From the NCBI RefSeq assembly GCF_001280085.1, contig NZ_LGED01000209.1, positions 7,826 to 71,825 of the forward strand: 64,000 nucleotides of DNA, given 5' to 3'. The notes under the pieces are model-generated. The model ran no database searches. It had not been told where the DNA came from and was given only the letters and a program-made list of their open reading frames with translations. Source of the DNA: Saccharothrix sp. NRRL B-16348 (GTDB taxonomy: Bacteria; Actinomycetota; Actinomycetes; Mycobacteriales; Pseudonocardiaceae). Both the position numbers and the translations under genes were made by a program. This document shows, piece after piece, positions 8,759-15,744 of this stretch (positions are counted from its first letter, which is position 1; the number at the start of each line of letters is the position of its first letter).

Positions 8759-10189
8759 GTGACGACGACGCCGTACTGGGTCGCGGGACAGCCCGCGACC
8801 GGCCAGGACCTGGTCGAGATCCGCACGCCGCACGACGGCGCGGTGGCCGGCGTGACGTCCCACGCGACCGCCGAGGACGTGGAACGGGCCGTCGCCTCCG
8901 CGCACGCCGTGGCCGGCGAGTTCGCCGACCTGCCCGCGCACGCCAGGTCTGCGGCGCTGGACCACGTGTCGCGCCGGCTCGCCGAGCGCGCGGACGAGGT
9001 GGCCGAGCTGATCACCGCCGAGTCGGGCAAGCCGGTGAAGTGGTCGCGGATCGAGGTCGCCCGGGCGGTGTCGACGTTCCGCTGGGCCGCCGAGGAGGCC
9101 CGCCGGTTCTCCGGCGAGCTCCAGCGGCTGGACACCGACCCGGCGGCGAACGGCAGGCTGGCGCTGGTCCGACGGGCGCCGCGCGGCCCCGTGCTCGGCA
9201 TCGCGCCGTTCAACTTCCCGCTGAACCTGGTGGCGCACAAGGTCGCGCCCGCGTTGGCGGTCGGCGCGCCGATCGTGGTCAAGCCCGCGCCGGCGACGCC
9301 GCTGGTCGCGTTGCTGCTGGGCGAACTGCTGGCGGAGACCGACCTGCCCGCCGGGTCGTGGTCGGTGCTGCCGGTGCCCAACGAGGTCGCGGGCGCGCTC
9401 GCCGAGGACCCCCGGCTGCCGGTGGTGTCGTTCACCGGGTCCGGCCCGGTCGGCTACTCGATCCTGGACCGGGTGCCGCGCAAGCACGTCGTGCTGGAGC
9501 TGGGCGGCAACGCGGCGGCCGTCGTCTGTCCGGATTGGACGGACCTGGACCGGGCGGCGCAGCGGATCGCCACGTTCTCGATGTACCAAGGTGGCCAGTC
9601 GTGCATCTCGGTGCAACGCGTGTACGCGCGCGAGGACGTGTACCCGGCGTTGGCCGAAGCCGTGGTGGCGCACGTGCGCAAGCTCGGCACGGGCGACCCG
9701 ACCGACCCGGACACCGACGTCGGCCCGCTGATCAACGAGGCCGCCGCGCGGCGGGTCGAGGCTTGGGTGGACGAGGCCGTGGCCGCGGGGGCTCGCGTCC
9801 TCACCGGCGGGCGGCGGGCGGGCGCGACCTACGAGCCGACCGTGCTGGCCGACGTGCCGCCGGCGTGCAAGGTGGTGGACGAGGAGGTGTTCGGGCCGGT
9901 GGTGGTGCTGGACTCCGTGCCGTCGGTCGACGAGGCGTTCGACCGGGTGAACGCGTCCCGGTTCGGGCTGCAGGCCGGCGTGTTCACGCACGACGTCCGG
10001 GTGGCGTTCCGCGCCGCCAAGCGGCTGGCCGTCGGCGGGGTGATCGTGGGCGACGTCCCGAGCTTCCGCGCCGACCAGATGCCGTACGGCGGCATCAAGG
10101 AGTCGGGAACGGGCCGCGAGGGGGTGCGTTCGGCGATGGACGACCTGACCGAACAACGGGTCCTCGTGCTCACCGAACTGGACCTGTAG
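8759..10189 (+). CDS. NAD(P)-dependent aldehyde dehydrogenase
   Basis: 476 residues of the aldehyde dehydrogenase superfamily. Seen are the cofactor-site KPAPATP near 178-184, FTGSGPVG near 224-231, the general-base Glu in LELGGNA near 244-250, and catalytic Cys 282 in GGQSCIS. The end ELDL is normal for the family. It oxidises an aldehyde to the carboxylate (or CoA ester) in the cytosol; substrate is not readable. The GTG start is preceded by GAAGGAG. The divergent PucR regulator points to a catabolic role, perhaps amine or semialdehyde breakdown, which is inference. Confidence 0.9.
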   Translation: MTTTPYWVAGQPATGQDLVEIRTPHDGAVAGVTSHATAEDVERAVASAHAVAGEFADLPAHARSAALDHVSRRLAERADEVAELITAESGKPVKWSRIEVARAVSTFRWAAEEARRFSGELQRLDTDPAANGRLALVRRAPRGPVLGIAPFNFPLNLVAHKVAPALAVGAPIVVKPAPATPLVALLLGELLAETDLPAGSWSVLPVPNEVAGALAEDPRLPVVSFTGSGPVGYSILDRVPRKHVVLELGGNAAAVVCPDWTDLDRAAQRIATFSMYQGGQSCISVQRVYAREDVYPALAEAVVAHVRKLGTGDPTDPDTDVGPLINEAAARRVEAWVDEAVAAGARVLTGGRRAGATYEPTVLADVPPACKVVDEEVFGPVVVLDSVPSVDEAFDRVNASRFGLQAGVFTHDVRVAFRAAKRLAVGGVIVGDVPSFRADQMPYGGIKESGTGREGVRSAMDDLTEQRVLVLTELDL

Positions 10190-10268
10190 CGCTTGACGCA
10201 CGCCGTCGTCGCGCCCTCGGCAGCGTCACGGCGGTGGTGCGGGGCGCGCGCCGGTACGGTCGCCGATC

Positions 10269-10904
10269 GTGGACAGGGTGCGGGTCAGGTCGAAGGCGGA
10301 GTTGGGTGGGGCCGGGTTGCCCGTCGGCCGGCCGGTGCTCGTGCTGGTCGGCGGCGCCGGCGGGATGGAGCGGGACGGGCTGGAGGCGTTGGGGGTGGTG
10401 CTGCGCGAGTTGGTGCCGCTGCTCGACGCGTGCGGCGCGGTGGTGGTGGACGGCGGCACGGACGTCGGCGTGATGCGGGCCGTCGGTCGGGCGCGGGCGG
10501 CGGCGGGTGGGCGGTTCCCGCTGGTCGGGGTGGCCGCCGAGGTCGCGGTGGACCTGGCCGCGTTCGAGCCGAACCACACCCACCTGGTGCTGGTGCCCGG
10601 TGGCGAGTGGGGTGACGAGTCGCCGTGGCTGGCCGAGGTGGCGGACGTGGTCGCCGGGCCGGAGCCGTCGCTGACCGTGCTGGTCAACGGTGGCGCGATC
10701 ACGTACGACGACGCCGAGCACAGCCTGGGCCGCAACCGGCCGCTGGTCGTGCTGCGCGGCAGCGGGCGGACCGCGGACGCCATCGCCGAGAGCGCGGACG
10801 ATCGGTCCACCGCGATCGCCACGTCGCCGTTGACCACCGTGCTCGACTCCGACGAGTTGCGTGCGCACGTCGAACGCGTGTTCCGACCGGGAGGGCGGCG
10901 ATGA
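10269..10904 (+). CDS. SLOG-domain (TRPM-like/LSDAT) nucleotide-sensor protein
   Basis: 211 residues with a Rossmann-like SLOG fold: VLVLVGGAGGME near residues 23-34 and VVDGGTDVGVMRAVG near 59-73, followed by strand LVLVPGG. The GG-T/S-x-x-G signature is that of LOG/SLOG proteins; the Asp in GGTDVG and overall spacing resemble the prokaryotic TRPM-associated branch. SLOG domains bind or process nucleotide-derived ligands. The TGA stop overlaps the ATG of the SLATT gene, indicating tight translational coupling. SLOG-SLATT pairs were predicted by comparative genomics to be conflict systems in which SLOG senses a nucleotide and SLATT acts at the membrane. Not LOG cytokinin lysine decarboxylase: PGGxGTxxE is absent. 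Confidence 0.75.
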   Translation: MDRVRVRSKAELGGAGLPVGRPVLVLVGGAGGMERDGLEALGVVLRELVPLLDACGAVVVDGGTDVGVMRAVGRARAAAGGRFPLVGVAAEVAVDLAAFEPNHTHLVLVPGGEWGDESPWLAEVADVVAGPEPSLTVLVNGGAITYDDAEHSLGRNRPLVVLRGSGRTADAIAESADDRSTAIATSPLTTVLDSDELRAHVERVFRPGGRR

Positions 10905-11791
10905 CAGCGAAGGGCTTGGGTGACGACGACCTGCCGGGCCTGTTCGAGGCGGCGGACAGCGCGTCGTTGGACGGCCAGCACCGCTACGTCCGCGGGGTCC
11001 GGCTGCGCCTGCTGCTCGCCGTGGCCGCCGCCGCGACCGGCGCCGTGCCGTTCATCGTGGGTCGGGTCGACGTGGCCGCGATCGGCACCGCGATCGCGCT
11101 GGCCGCGGTGTCGATCACCGAGCTGAACCTGAAGGCCGCCCGCCCCGAGGACCGCTGGTACGACGGCAGGGCGTTGGCGGAGTCGGCGAAGAGCCTGGCG
11201 TGGAAGTTCGGCGTCGGCGGCCTGCCGTTCGAGAAGACCGGCGACGACCAGGCGACCGAACGCCGGTTCATCCAGCAGCTGCACAAGCTGCTGGAGGACG
11301 CGCCGTCGACGAGCATCCGACCGTCGCAACGGCCCGTCGTCACCAAGGGCATGCGAACCCTGAGGGCCGCACCGTTCGCCGAGCGCAAGGCCGCGTACCT
11401 GGAGGCGCGGATCGCCGACCAGCAGCGCTGGTACACGGCGAAGGCGGCACGCAACGAGCGGCTGGCCGGGTGGTGGCGGGCCGGGCTGCTGTCGATCGAG
11501 GTGATCGGCATCTGCGCGGCGTTGGGCAAGGCGGTCGGCGCGGTGCGTTTCGACCTGGCGGGCGTCGTGGCGGCGGTGATCGCGGCGGGCACGGCCTGGA
11601 TCAGCCTGCGCCAACTCTCCACCCTGGCCCGCGCCTACACGTTCGCCGCCAACGAACTGGCGATCGTGCGCAGCCGGTTGGAGCTGGTCGAGGACGAGCC
11701 GTCGTGGGCGAACGAGGTGGCCGACGCGGAGGAGGCAGTGAGCCGTGAGCACACAATGTGGCGCGCCTCCCGCACCCGACCGTCCAGTTGA
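10901..11791 (+). CDS. SLATT/DUF4231 four-helix membrane effector
   Basis: 296 residues. Two hydrophobic pairs are visible: about 35-53 with 56-74, and about 192-210 with 217-236. Between them is the DUF4231 hallmark RPEDRWYDGRALAESAKSLA (81-100) and WKFGVGGLPF. The C-terminal EEAVSREHTMW (278-287 region) is the other conserved block of the family. SLATT proteins are proposed pore-forming effectors of nucleotide-centred immunity and signalling. The ATG overlaps the SLOG stop (ATGA), so both proteins are probably made together. The duplicated two-helix unit suggests the protein carries two SLATT-like halves. Activity is inferred, not shown. Confidence 0.8.
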   Translation: MTAKGLGDDDLPGLFEAADSASLDGQHRYVRGVRLRLLLAVAAAATGAVPFIVGRVDVAAIGTAIALAAVSITELNLKAARPEDRWYDGRALAESAKSLAWKFGVGGLPFEKTGDDQATERRFIQQLHKLLEDAPSTSIRPSQRPVVTKGMRTLRAAPFAERKAAYLEARIADQQRWYTAKAARNERLAGWWRAGLLSIEVIGICAALGKAVGAVRFDLAGVVAAVIAAGTAWISLRQLSTLARAYTFAANELAIVRSRLELVEDEPSWANEVADAEEAVSREHTMWRASRTRPSS

Positions 11792-11800
11792 CGTCGCTCC

Positions 11801-11838
11801 CGTTGACGGTTGTCACGTGTCCTGTCCGGCTGAAGTTG
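11801..11838. repeat. left repeat fragment beside orphan gene
   Basis: Contains cgttgacggttgtcac (11801-11816), repeated in direct orientation at 12580-12595, and gtccggctgaagttg (11824-11838), whose reverse complement is at 12548-12562. The combination of direct and inverted copies around a low-GC gene resembles decayed insertion-sequence ends, but no transposase is present. Confidence 0.6.
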
Positions 11839-11859
11839 ACCGAGAGGAACCATGGCCGC

Positions 11860-12348
11860 GTGTCGGATCTTCACTGGGACCAGGTCAGGAGCTTCTTCGA
11901 TCCGGACCTGATGGGGTCGCTTCCTGACGTGTTCGTCCCGGACACCTCGGCGGAGGACTGGCAGGCTGTGTTCGACCTGGTCGAGGCGCGTGGCTGGCAG
12001 TGGGAATTCGTCCAGGGCGACACGGCGCTGCCGCTGCCCTTGGCCACTGACGCGCTCGCCCGCCCGCCCGATGCCGAATTGGTGGAGCTGAAAGTCCGGC
12101 CGGTTCCGGGGATGCTCGCGATCTTCCGTCTCATGTCGGCCGAAGAGATCGACTTCGACATCGATCTGCGGGAGTTGCAGGGGCAGGATGGCGTCGACAC
12201 CCTATGCAGGTTCCTCGGCGAGATCGGGCGGAAACTGGGCAAGCCGGTGCTCATGACGTCGGAGGGCGGAAGCCAGGCCCATCCGGTCCTCGGGTTCGAT
12301 CCGGTGCTTGACCGAGTGGTACTGCTGGCTGATCCGCTGGTCCGCTGA
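11860..12348 (+). CDS. hypothetical protein, lower GC, between repeats
   Basis: 162 residues from a GTG; the frame is open for 34 further codons upstream but that part covers the repeat and lacks coding character. It is soluble and acidic with no transmembrane segment or cysteine. It opens SDLHWDQVRSFFDPDLMG and has a recognisable alpha/beta alternation (ELVELKVRPVPGM, then EEIDFDIDLREL). Codon use is clearly less G/C-biased than neighbours (ctg/tcg mixed with gat, gcg, gaa). I do not recognise the family; size and charge are like toxin-immunity or Imm-type proteins, which is only a guess. GAGAGGAACC lies about 11 bases upstream. Confidence 0.7.
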   Translation: MSDLHWDQVRSFFDPDLMGSLPDVFVPDTSAEDWQAVFDLVEARGWQWEFVQGDTALPLPLATDALARPPDAELVELKVRPVPGMLAIFRLMSAEEIDFDIDLRELQGQDGVDTLCRFLGEIGRKLGKPVLMTSEGGSQAHPVLGFDPVLDRVVLLADPLVR

Positions 12349-12715
12349 GTTCCCGAGACGAACGCGCTGTTCACCACACGTACGCGAGTTCGAACCGCTC
12401 AGCCGGCGACGCCCGCGCGCCGCCGGGTACAAGATCAAGCGTCGGCACGGCCGCATTCTCTCGGGCGACGCCAAAGCCGACTCACCACCCCCGACAAGTA
12501 CCTCCGGACGCCGAAACCCTCACCGACAACTAGGTCCGGACACCGACAACTTCAGCCGGACACGACACGACGGTCGTCACGTTGACGGTTGTCACAGGGC
12601 AATCACAGAGAGTATGGTCTAGACCTGCCGCCGCGTTTGGGTGAACGCTCCACCCAGCGCACTCGGGTTGGCGTTCGCCACAAGCGTTTCCGCCCATCCG
12701 ATCAGAGGAGTCCAC
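12349..12715. other. intergenic remnant region with right repeat fragment
   Basis: No convincing gene. The stretch holds repeated ccgacaac and ccggacac words, the inverted copy caacttcagccggac (12548-12562) and the direct copy cgttgacggttgtcac (12580-12595). The plus frame through 12622 is Arg-rich with no family signature. It looks like eroded mobile-element sequence; the LPMO promoter must lie in its right part. Confidence 0.5.
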
Positions 12716-13231
12716 ATGTCACTCCGCCGAAGGATCGCCGCGGTGGCGGCAGGCGTGCTCGCCGCGCCGCTCGTGACGGTCGCCCTGCCCTCGGCGCCCG
12801 CGTACGCGCACGGGTACGTCTCGTCGCCGGCCAGTCGTCAGGCGCAGTGCGCCCGCGGCGTCGTGTCGTGCGGCGACGTCAAGTGGGAGCCGCAGAGCGT
12901 CGAAGGCCCGAAGGGTCTGCGCAGCTGCAACGGCGGCGTCGCCCGGTTCGCCGAGCTGAACGACAACAACAAGGGCTGGCAGGTCGCGAACACCGGCCGG
13001 ACCGTCACCTTCACCTGGACGTTCACCGCACGCCACCGCACCGCGAACTACGAGTACTACGTGAGCGGCAGGCGGGTCGGCTTCGTCGACGGCGGCATGC
13101 AGCAACCCCCGGCCACCGTGTCGCACACGGTGAACCTGGGCGCGTCCGGCCGCCAGACGGTGCTCGCCATCTGGAACATCGGCGACACCTCCAACGCGTT
13201 CTACGCCTGCATCGACGTGAACGCGAGCTGA
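12716..13231 (+). CDS. secreted AA10 lytic polysaccharide monooxygenase
   Basis: 171 residues. A signal peptide covers about 1-31 (VAAGVLAAPLVTVALPSA) and cleavage after PAYA exposes His at the mature N-terminus in HGYVSSPASR, the copper-binding His1 and start motif of AA10 enzymes. The second histidine-brace ligand is probably the His in TFTARHRTANYEYYV near 105. The C-terminal IWNIGDTSNAFYACIDV is also typical. It oxidatively cleaves chitin or cellulose outside the cell. There is no carbohydrate-binding module, so it is a minimal stand-alone enzyme. A good AGAGGAG site precedes the ATG. It ends just before a large palindromic element. Confidence 0.92.
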   Translation: MSLRRRIAAVAAGVLAAPLVTVALPSAPAYAHGYVSSPASRQAQCARGVVSCGDVKWEPQSVEGPKGLRSCNGGVARFAELNDNNKGWQVANTGRTVTFTWTFTARHRTANYEYYVSGRRVGFVDGGMQQPPATVSHTVNLGASGRQTVLAIWNIGDTSNAFYACIDVNAS

Positions 13232-13236
13232 CCGAC

Positions 13237-13381
13237 CGCGAGAGTCCTACGTCCAGCACGCGAGAGTCCTACGTTCCCGCACCCCGAATTCAACGCTCAG
13301 GTTCCACCGACCCTGCGCTGAGCGTTGAACTCAGGTGTCCTGGACGTAGGACTCTCGCGGCGCGAACGTAGGACTCTCGCG
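13237..13381. repeat. multi-tier palindromic element, probable bidirectional terminator
   Basis: Two copies of a cgcgagagtcctacgt core (13237-13252 and 13259-13274) are followed by ttcaacgctcag (13289-13300). These are mirrored by ctgagcgttgaa (13318-13329) and two reverse cores (in 13340-13359 and 13364-13381). The left outer core pairs with the right outer core and inner with inner, giving a three-tier hairpin with a short loop. It fills the space between convergent LPMO and SDR genes, so transcription termination is the likely job; a dispersed repeat family is also possible. Confidence 0.8.
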
Positions 13382-13384
13382 GGG

Positions 13385-14113
13385 TCAGCTGGTGAAGCCG
13401 CCGTCGACGTGCAGTTGGGCCCCCGTCACGTAACGCGCCTCGTCGGACGCCAAGAAAGCCACCGCCGCCGCGATCTCCGCCGGCTCCGCGTAACGCCCGA
13501 CCGCCGTGAAGCCGCGCACGACGTCGGCGCCACCACCGTCCGCCGGGTTCGAGTCGGTGTCCGTCGCACCGGGGTGCACCAGGTTCACCGTGATCCCCCG
13601 CGGCCCCAGCTCGCGCGCCAACGCCTTCGTCATCCCCGCCAACGCCGCCTTCGACGCCGCGTACAGCGAGAACCCGGGGAACACCGCCCGCTCGGCCACG
13701 TTGCTGCCGATGCCGATCACCCGACCACCAGCGCCCAAGTGCGGCAACGCCGCCTTGACCGCCACGAACGCCGCCCGCACGTTCACGTCGAAGGTCCGGT
13801 CGAACTCCGCCACCCCCAACTCCTCCACCGGCCCGACGATGAACTCGCCCGCGTTGTTCACCAGCACGTCCAACCGCCCCAGCACCGCGACGGTCTCCTC
13901 CACCGCCGCGACCACCGCCTCCGCGTCACCGCTGTCCGCCTGAACGGCCACCACCCGCCGCCCAAGCCCCTTCACCCGGTCCACCACGTCACCCGGGCTG
14001 GTCCGGTAGGTGATCGCGACGTCCGCCCCCAACTCCGCCAACCGCACCGCGATCGCCGCGCCGATACCCCTGCTGCCGCCCGTGACCAGAGCGACCTTGC
14101 CTTCGAAGTTCAT
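13385..14113 (-). CDS. SDR-family NAD(P)-dependent oxidoreductase
   Basis: 242 residues of the classical short-chain dehydrogenase type. Visible are the TGGSRGIG dinucleotide loop (12-19), NNAG (near 89-92) and the catalytic Tyr-x-x-x-Lys in SLYAASKAA (near 154-162); the end YVTGAQLHVDGGFTS is family-typical. The ATG at 14113 gives the usual MNFEGKVALVTGG start; 26 upstream codons encode a Val repeat and are not credible. It probably reduces a ketone or oxidises an alcohol in the cytosol; substrate unknown. Transcribed towards the LPMO gene, separated by the palindromic element. Confidence 0.9.
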   Translation of the reverse strand: MNFEGKVALVTGGSRGIGAAIAVRLAELGADVAITYRTSPGDVVDRVKGLGRRVVAVQADSGDAEAVVAAVEETVAVLGRLDVLVNNAGEFIVGPVEELGVAEFDRTFDVNVRAAFVAVKAALPHLGAGGRVIGIGSNVAERAVFPGFSLYAASKAALAGMTKALARELGPRGITVNLVHPGATDTDSNPADGGGADVVRGFTAVGRYAEPAEIAAAVAFLASDEARYVTGAQLHVDGGFTS

Positions 14114-14249
14114 GCCACGATCGTGCCGCCCCAACGCATTCCAGTCCGGCGGGAATCGGACGTCACCTTGCACGACCACGACAACGACCACGACAACGCC
14201 CCGCGCCGGCAGGAGTGCGCCGGACCACTGGATCGAACCGGAATTTACG

Positions 14250-14279
14250 TTGCGAGGGTCGCGCGCGCTCGCATAGGTT
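14250..14279 (+). promoter_or_regulatory. candidate promoter of the structured RNA
   Basis: ttgcga (14250-14255) and taggtt (14274-14279) are separated by 18 bases, resembling -35 and -10 boxes of a housekeeping actinobacterial promoter. A start near 14286 would put the leader reading frame and folded RNA immediately downstream. Matches are partial. Confidence 0.4.
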
Positions 14280-14310
14280 CGAAGTACACGAGGAAGGAGG
14301 TGGTCCGAAG

Positions 14311-14352
14311 TTGAATAGCTATAGGACTCGTCGTGAGGTGGCTGTCCGCTAG
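14311..14352 (+). CDS. 13-residue leader-type small ORF
   Basis: TTG followed by codons for NSYRTRREVAVR and a TAG stop. An exceptionally strong ribosome-binding site, aaggaggtggt (14294-14304), lies seven bases upstream. The codons AAT, AGC, TAT, AGG, ACT, CGT, CGT are unusual in this 72 percent GC genome, so the sequence is constrained by something other than normal codon choice. The last codons and stop overlap the first stem of the folded RNA that follows. Together this looks like a translated leader peptide or a structural RNA whose 5-prime part mimics one. No long downstream gene lies in the same direction. Confidence 0.55.
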   Translation: MNSYRTRREVAVR

Positions 14353-14465
14353 GACCGACCTTTCCCAGGTGGTCTGGGCGAATCCCAGGCAGCCACCCGG
14401 CCCCCGTGACCCCGAGCCCAGTCCAGCTCGGCCCGCACCGAGTGCGGGAAGCGGTCAGGGGGCCG
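14337..14465 (+). ncRNA. candidate structured RNA with two multi-branch domains
   Basis: Domain 1 (14337-14397) is closed by ggtggctg / cagccacc and contains small hairpin tcc-gcta-gga and hairpin cccag-gtggt-ctggg (14364-14378). A second cccag (14384-14388) can compete for ctggg. Domain 2 (14398-14465) is closed by a 13-bp stem with one bulged G (14398-14411 with 14453-14465). It holds hairpins ccgagc/gctcgg (14412-14431) and cccgcac/gtgcggg (14432-14448), and is followed by TTTC. Domain 2 could terminate transcription before the convergent udgX. Such back-to-back folds are unlikely by chance even at high GC. No known RNA family is recognised with confidence. Confidence 0.6.
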
Positions 14466-14483
14466 TTTCACGTTCACGGGCCA

Positions 14484-15116
14484 TCAGCCCAGGTGGGCGC
14501 GCACGACCCGCAGGTCGGCGAGGAAGCTCCGGTACGCCTCGTCACGGTCGGGAGCGCGGAGCACCGACGACGGGTGCACGGTCGCGATCACGTCGTAGTC
14601 CTCGAAGCGCTCCACCTGACCACGGCGTTCGCTGACCTTGAACGCGTTGCCCAGCACGGCCTTCGCCGCCGTCGCGCCCAAGCACACCACGAGCCCCGGC
14701 CGCACCTGCGCCAGCTCCGCCCGCAACCACGGCAGGCAGGCCACGACCTCGCCGCGCGACGGCGTCTTGTGGATGCGCCGCTTCCCGCGCTCGGCGGGCA
14801 CGAACTTGAAGTGCTTGACCGCGTTGGTCAGGTAGACGCCCTCACGGGCCAGGTCCGCCTCGTGCAGCGCCTTGTCCAGCAACCGGCCGGCAGGACCGAC
14901 GAACGGCTCACCCTGCCGGTCCTCGACGTCACCGGGCTGCTCGCCGACGAGCACCAGCCCGGCGTCCTCCGGTCCCGCGCCGAACACGGTCTGCGTGGCC
15001 GGTTTGTACAGGTCGCAGCCCTGGCAACCGGCGGCGGCACGGCGCAGCGCCGCCAGGTCCGCACCTTCGGGCACGAACGCGGCGGCGCTGGACGTCCGGC
15101 TAGCGGTCGTCGCCAC
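14484..15116 (-). CDS. udgX: UdgX-type uracil-DNA glycosylase (iron-sulfur)
   Basis: 210 residues, family 4/5-like glycosylase. Four cysteines (31, 34, 127, 145) fit a 4Fe-4S cluster. Motif A is GEQPGD (58-63), and motif B is VHPSSVL near 178. The insertion GKRRIH (111-116) is the diagnostic UdgX loop. In Mycobacterium smegmatis UdgX the His of KRRIH attacks the abasic sugar and the enzyme remains covalently bound to DNA. The same chemistry is inferred here through His 116. The GTG start overlaps the end of the csbD-like gene by 17 bases, so both probably share the stress promoter; an internal GTG at 15074 is an alternative. Confidence 0.9.
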   Translation of the reverse strand: MATTASRTSSAAAFVPEGADLAALRRAAAGCQGCDLYKPATQTVFGAGPEDAGLVLVGEQPGDVEDRQGEPFVGPAGRLLDKALHEADLAREGVYLTNAVKHFKFVPAERGKRRIHKTPSRGEVVACLPWLRAELAQVRPGLVVCLGATAAKAVLGNAFKVSERRGQVERFEDYDVIATVHPSSVLRAPDRDEAYRSFLADLRVVRAHLG

Positions 15117-15282
15117 GGAAGGCGTCCTTGACCTTCTCCCCCGCCTGCTTCAGCGAGCCCTTGGCCTTCTCGGCGCGGCCCTCGGCCTGCCACTGCTCGT
15201 TGTCGGTGGCGTCGCCGACCGCTTCCTTCGCCCTGCCCTTGAGCTCCTCGGCCTTGTTGCTGACCTTGTCGTCGGTCCCCAT
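15100..15282 (-). CDS. CsbD-family stress protein
   Basis: 60 residues, highly charged, with the CsbD repeat pattern KAEELKGRAKEAVGDATDN and WQAEGRAEKAKGSLKQAGEK, which is expected to form helices. CsbD proteins accumulate under general stress; their biochemical role is not known. The ATG at 15282 gives the family-typical MGTDDKVSNKAEE start; the frame extends upstream only through non-coding sequence. A promoter resembling the sigma-B/sigma-H class lies 49 bases upstream, and the stop overlaps udgX. Confidence 0.92.
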   Translation of the reverse strand: MGTDDKVSNKAEELKGRAKEAVGDATDNEQWQAEGRAEKAKGSLKQAGEKVKDAFRGDDR

Positions 15283-15330
15283 GACCGTTCCTCTCGTCGG
15301 GATCGTCGGGACTTTTCCGTCCACCAACGG

Positions 15331-15355
15331 ATACCCCTCACCCGGACGGGGAAAC
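15331..15355 (-). promoter_or_regulatory. stress-sigma (SigB-type) promoter
   Basis: On the minus strand, GTTT (15355-15352) and GGGTAT (15336-15331) are 15 bases apart, matching the GNNTN(14-16)GGGTAY pattern known for actinobacterial general-stress sigma factors. It points at the csbD-like gene, whose start codon is 49 bases beyond. The rest of 15283-15744 has no gene; it must also carry the divergent promoter for the ANTAR gene. Confidence 0.6.
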
Positions 15356-15744
15356 TCGGACGACCCGCCCGCACGCCTCGTAACCATCGCCGCAGCCCGC
15401 CCATCGGACCAGGTCAGCGCCTTGAATGACTGCTCGTGCGCGGCTCCGGGGCCGCCGTCCGCGAAGCAGGGGCCGTCCGACACCGCGTGCGCCGACCCGG
15501 CGGGCAACGAGTTCCGCGTGCTGCCGCCGCGCTGGAACCCCTCCAGTTGCACCTGACCGCCCGCCCTCTACTACGGTGATCGTCTACGCGGTTGAAAAGC
15601 CAGCCGCAAGCCACCCGGCGCCCGCGTGGGCACCAGGGTCAGCGAGAGCTGTGGGCTTGCCGGGTGCTGGCACCCGCGTGTCCGGACGTTCTCGCACTGC
15701 TGGCCTGGCTGACCGGTACCGACGTGCGAGAGAGGAGCCCGACC

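Noticed and set aside
12380..12460. tRNA-like gttcgaac word
   Set aside because: No acceptor stem or anticodon arm can be built around it; no tRNA gene was found in the window.
12308..12622. 104-codon frame in the repeat region, considered as a transposase remnant
   Set aside because: No DDE or HTH signature can be read, and the composition is that of random GC-rich sequence; kept only as part of the remnant region.
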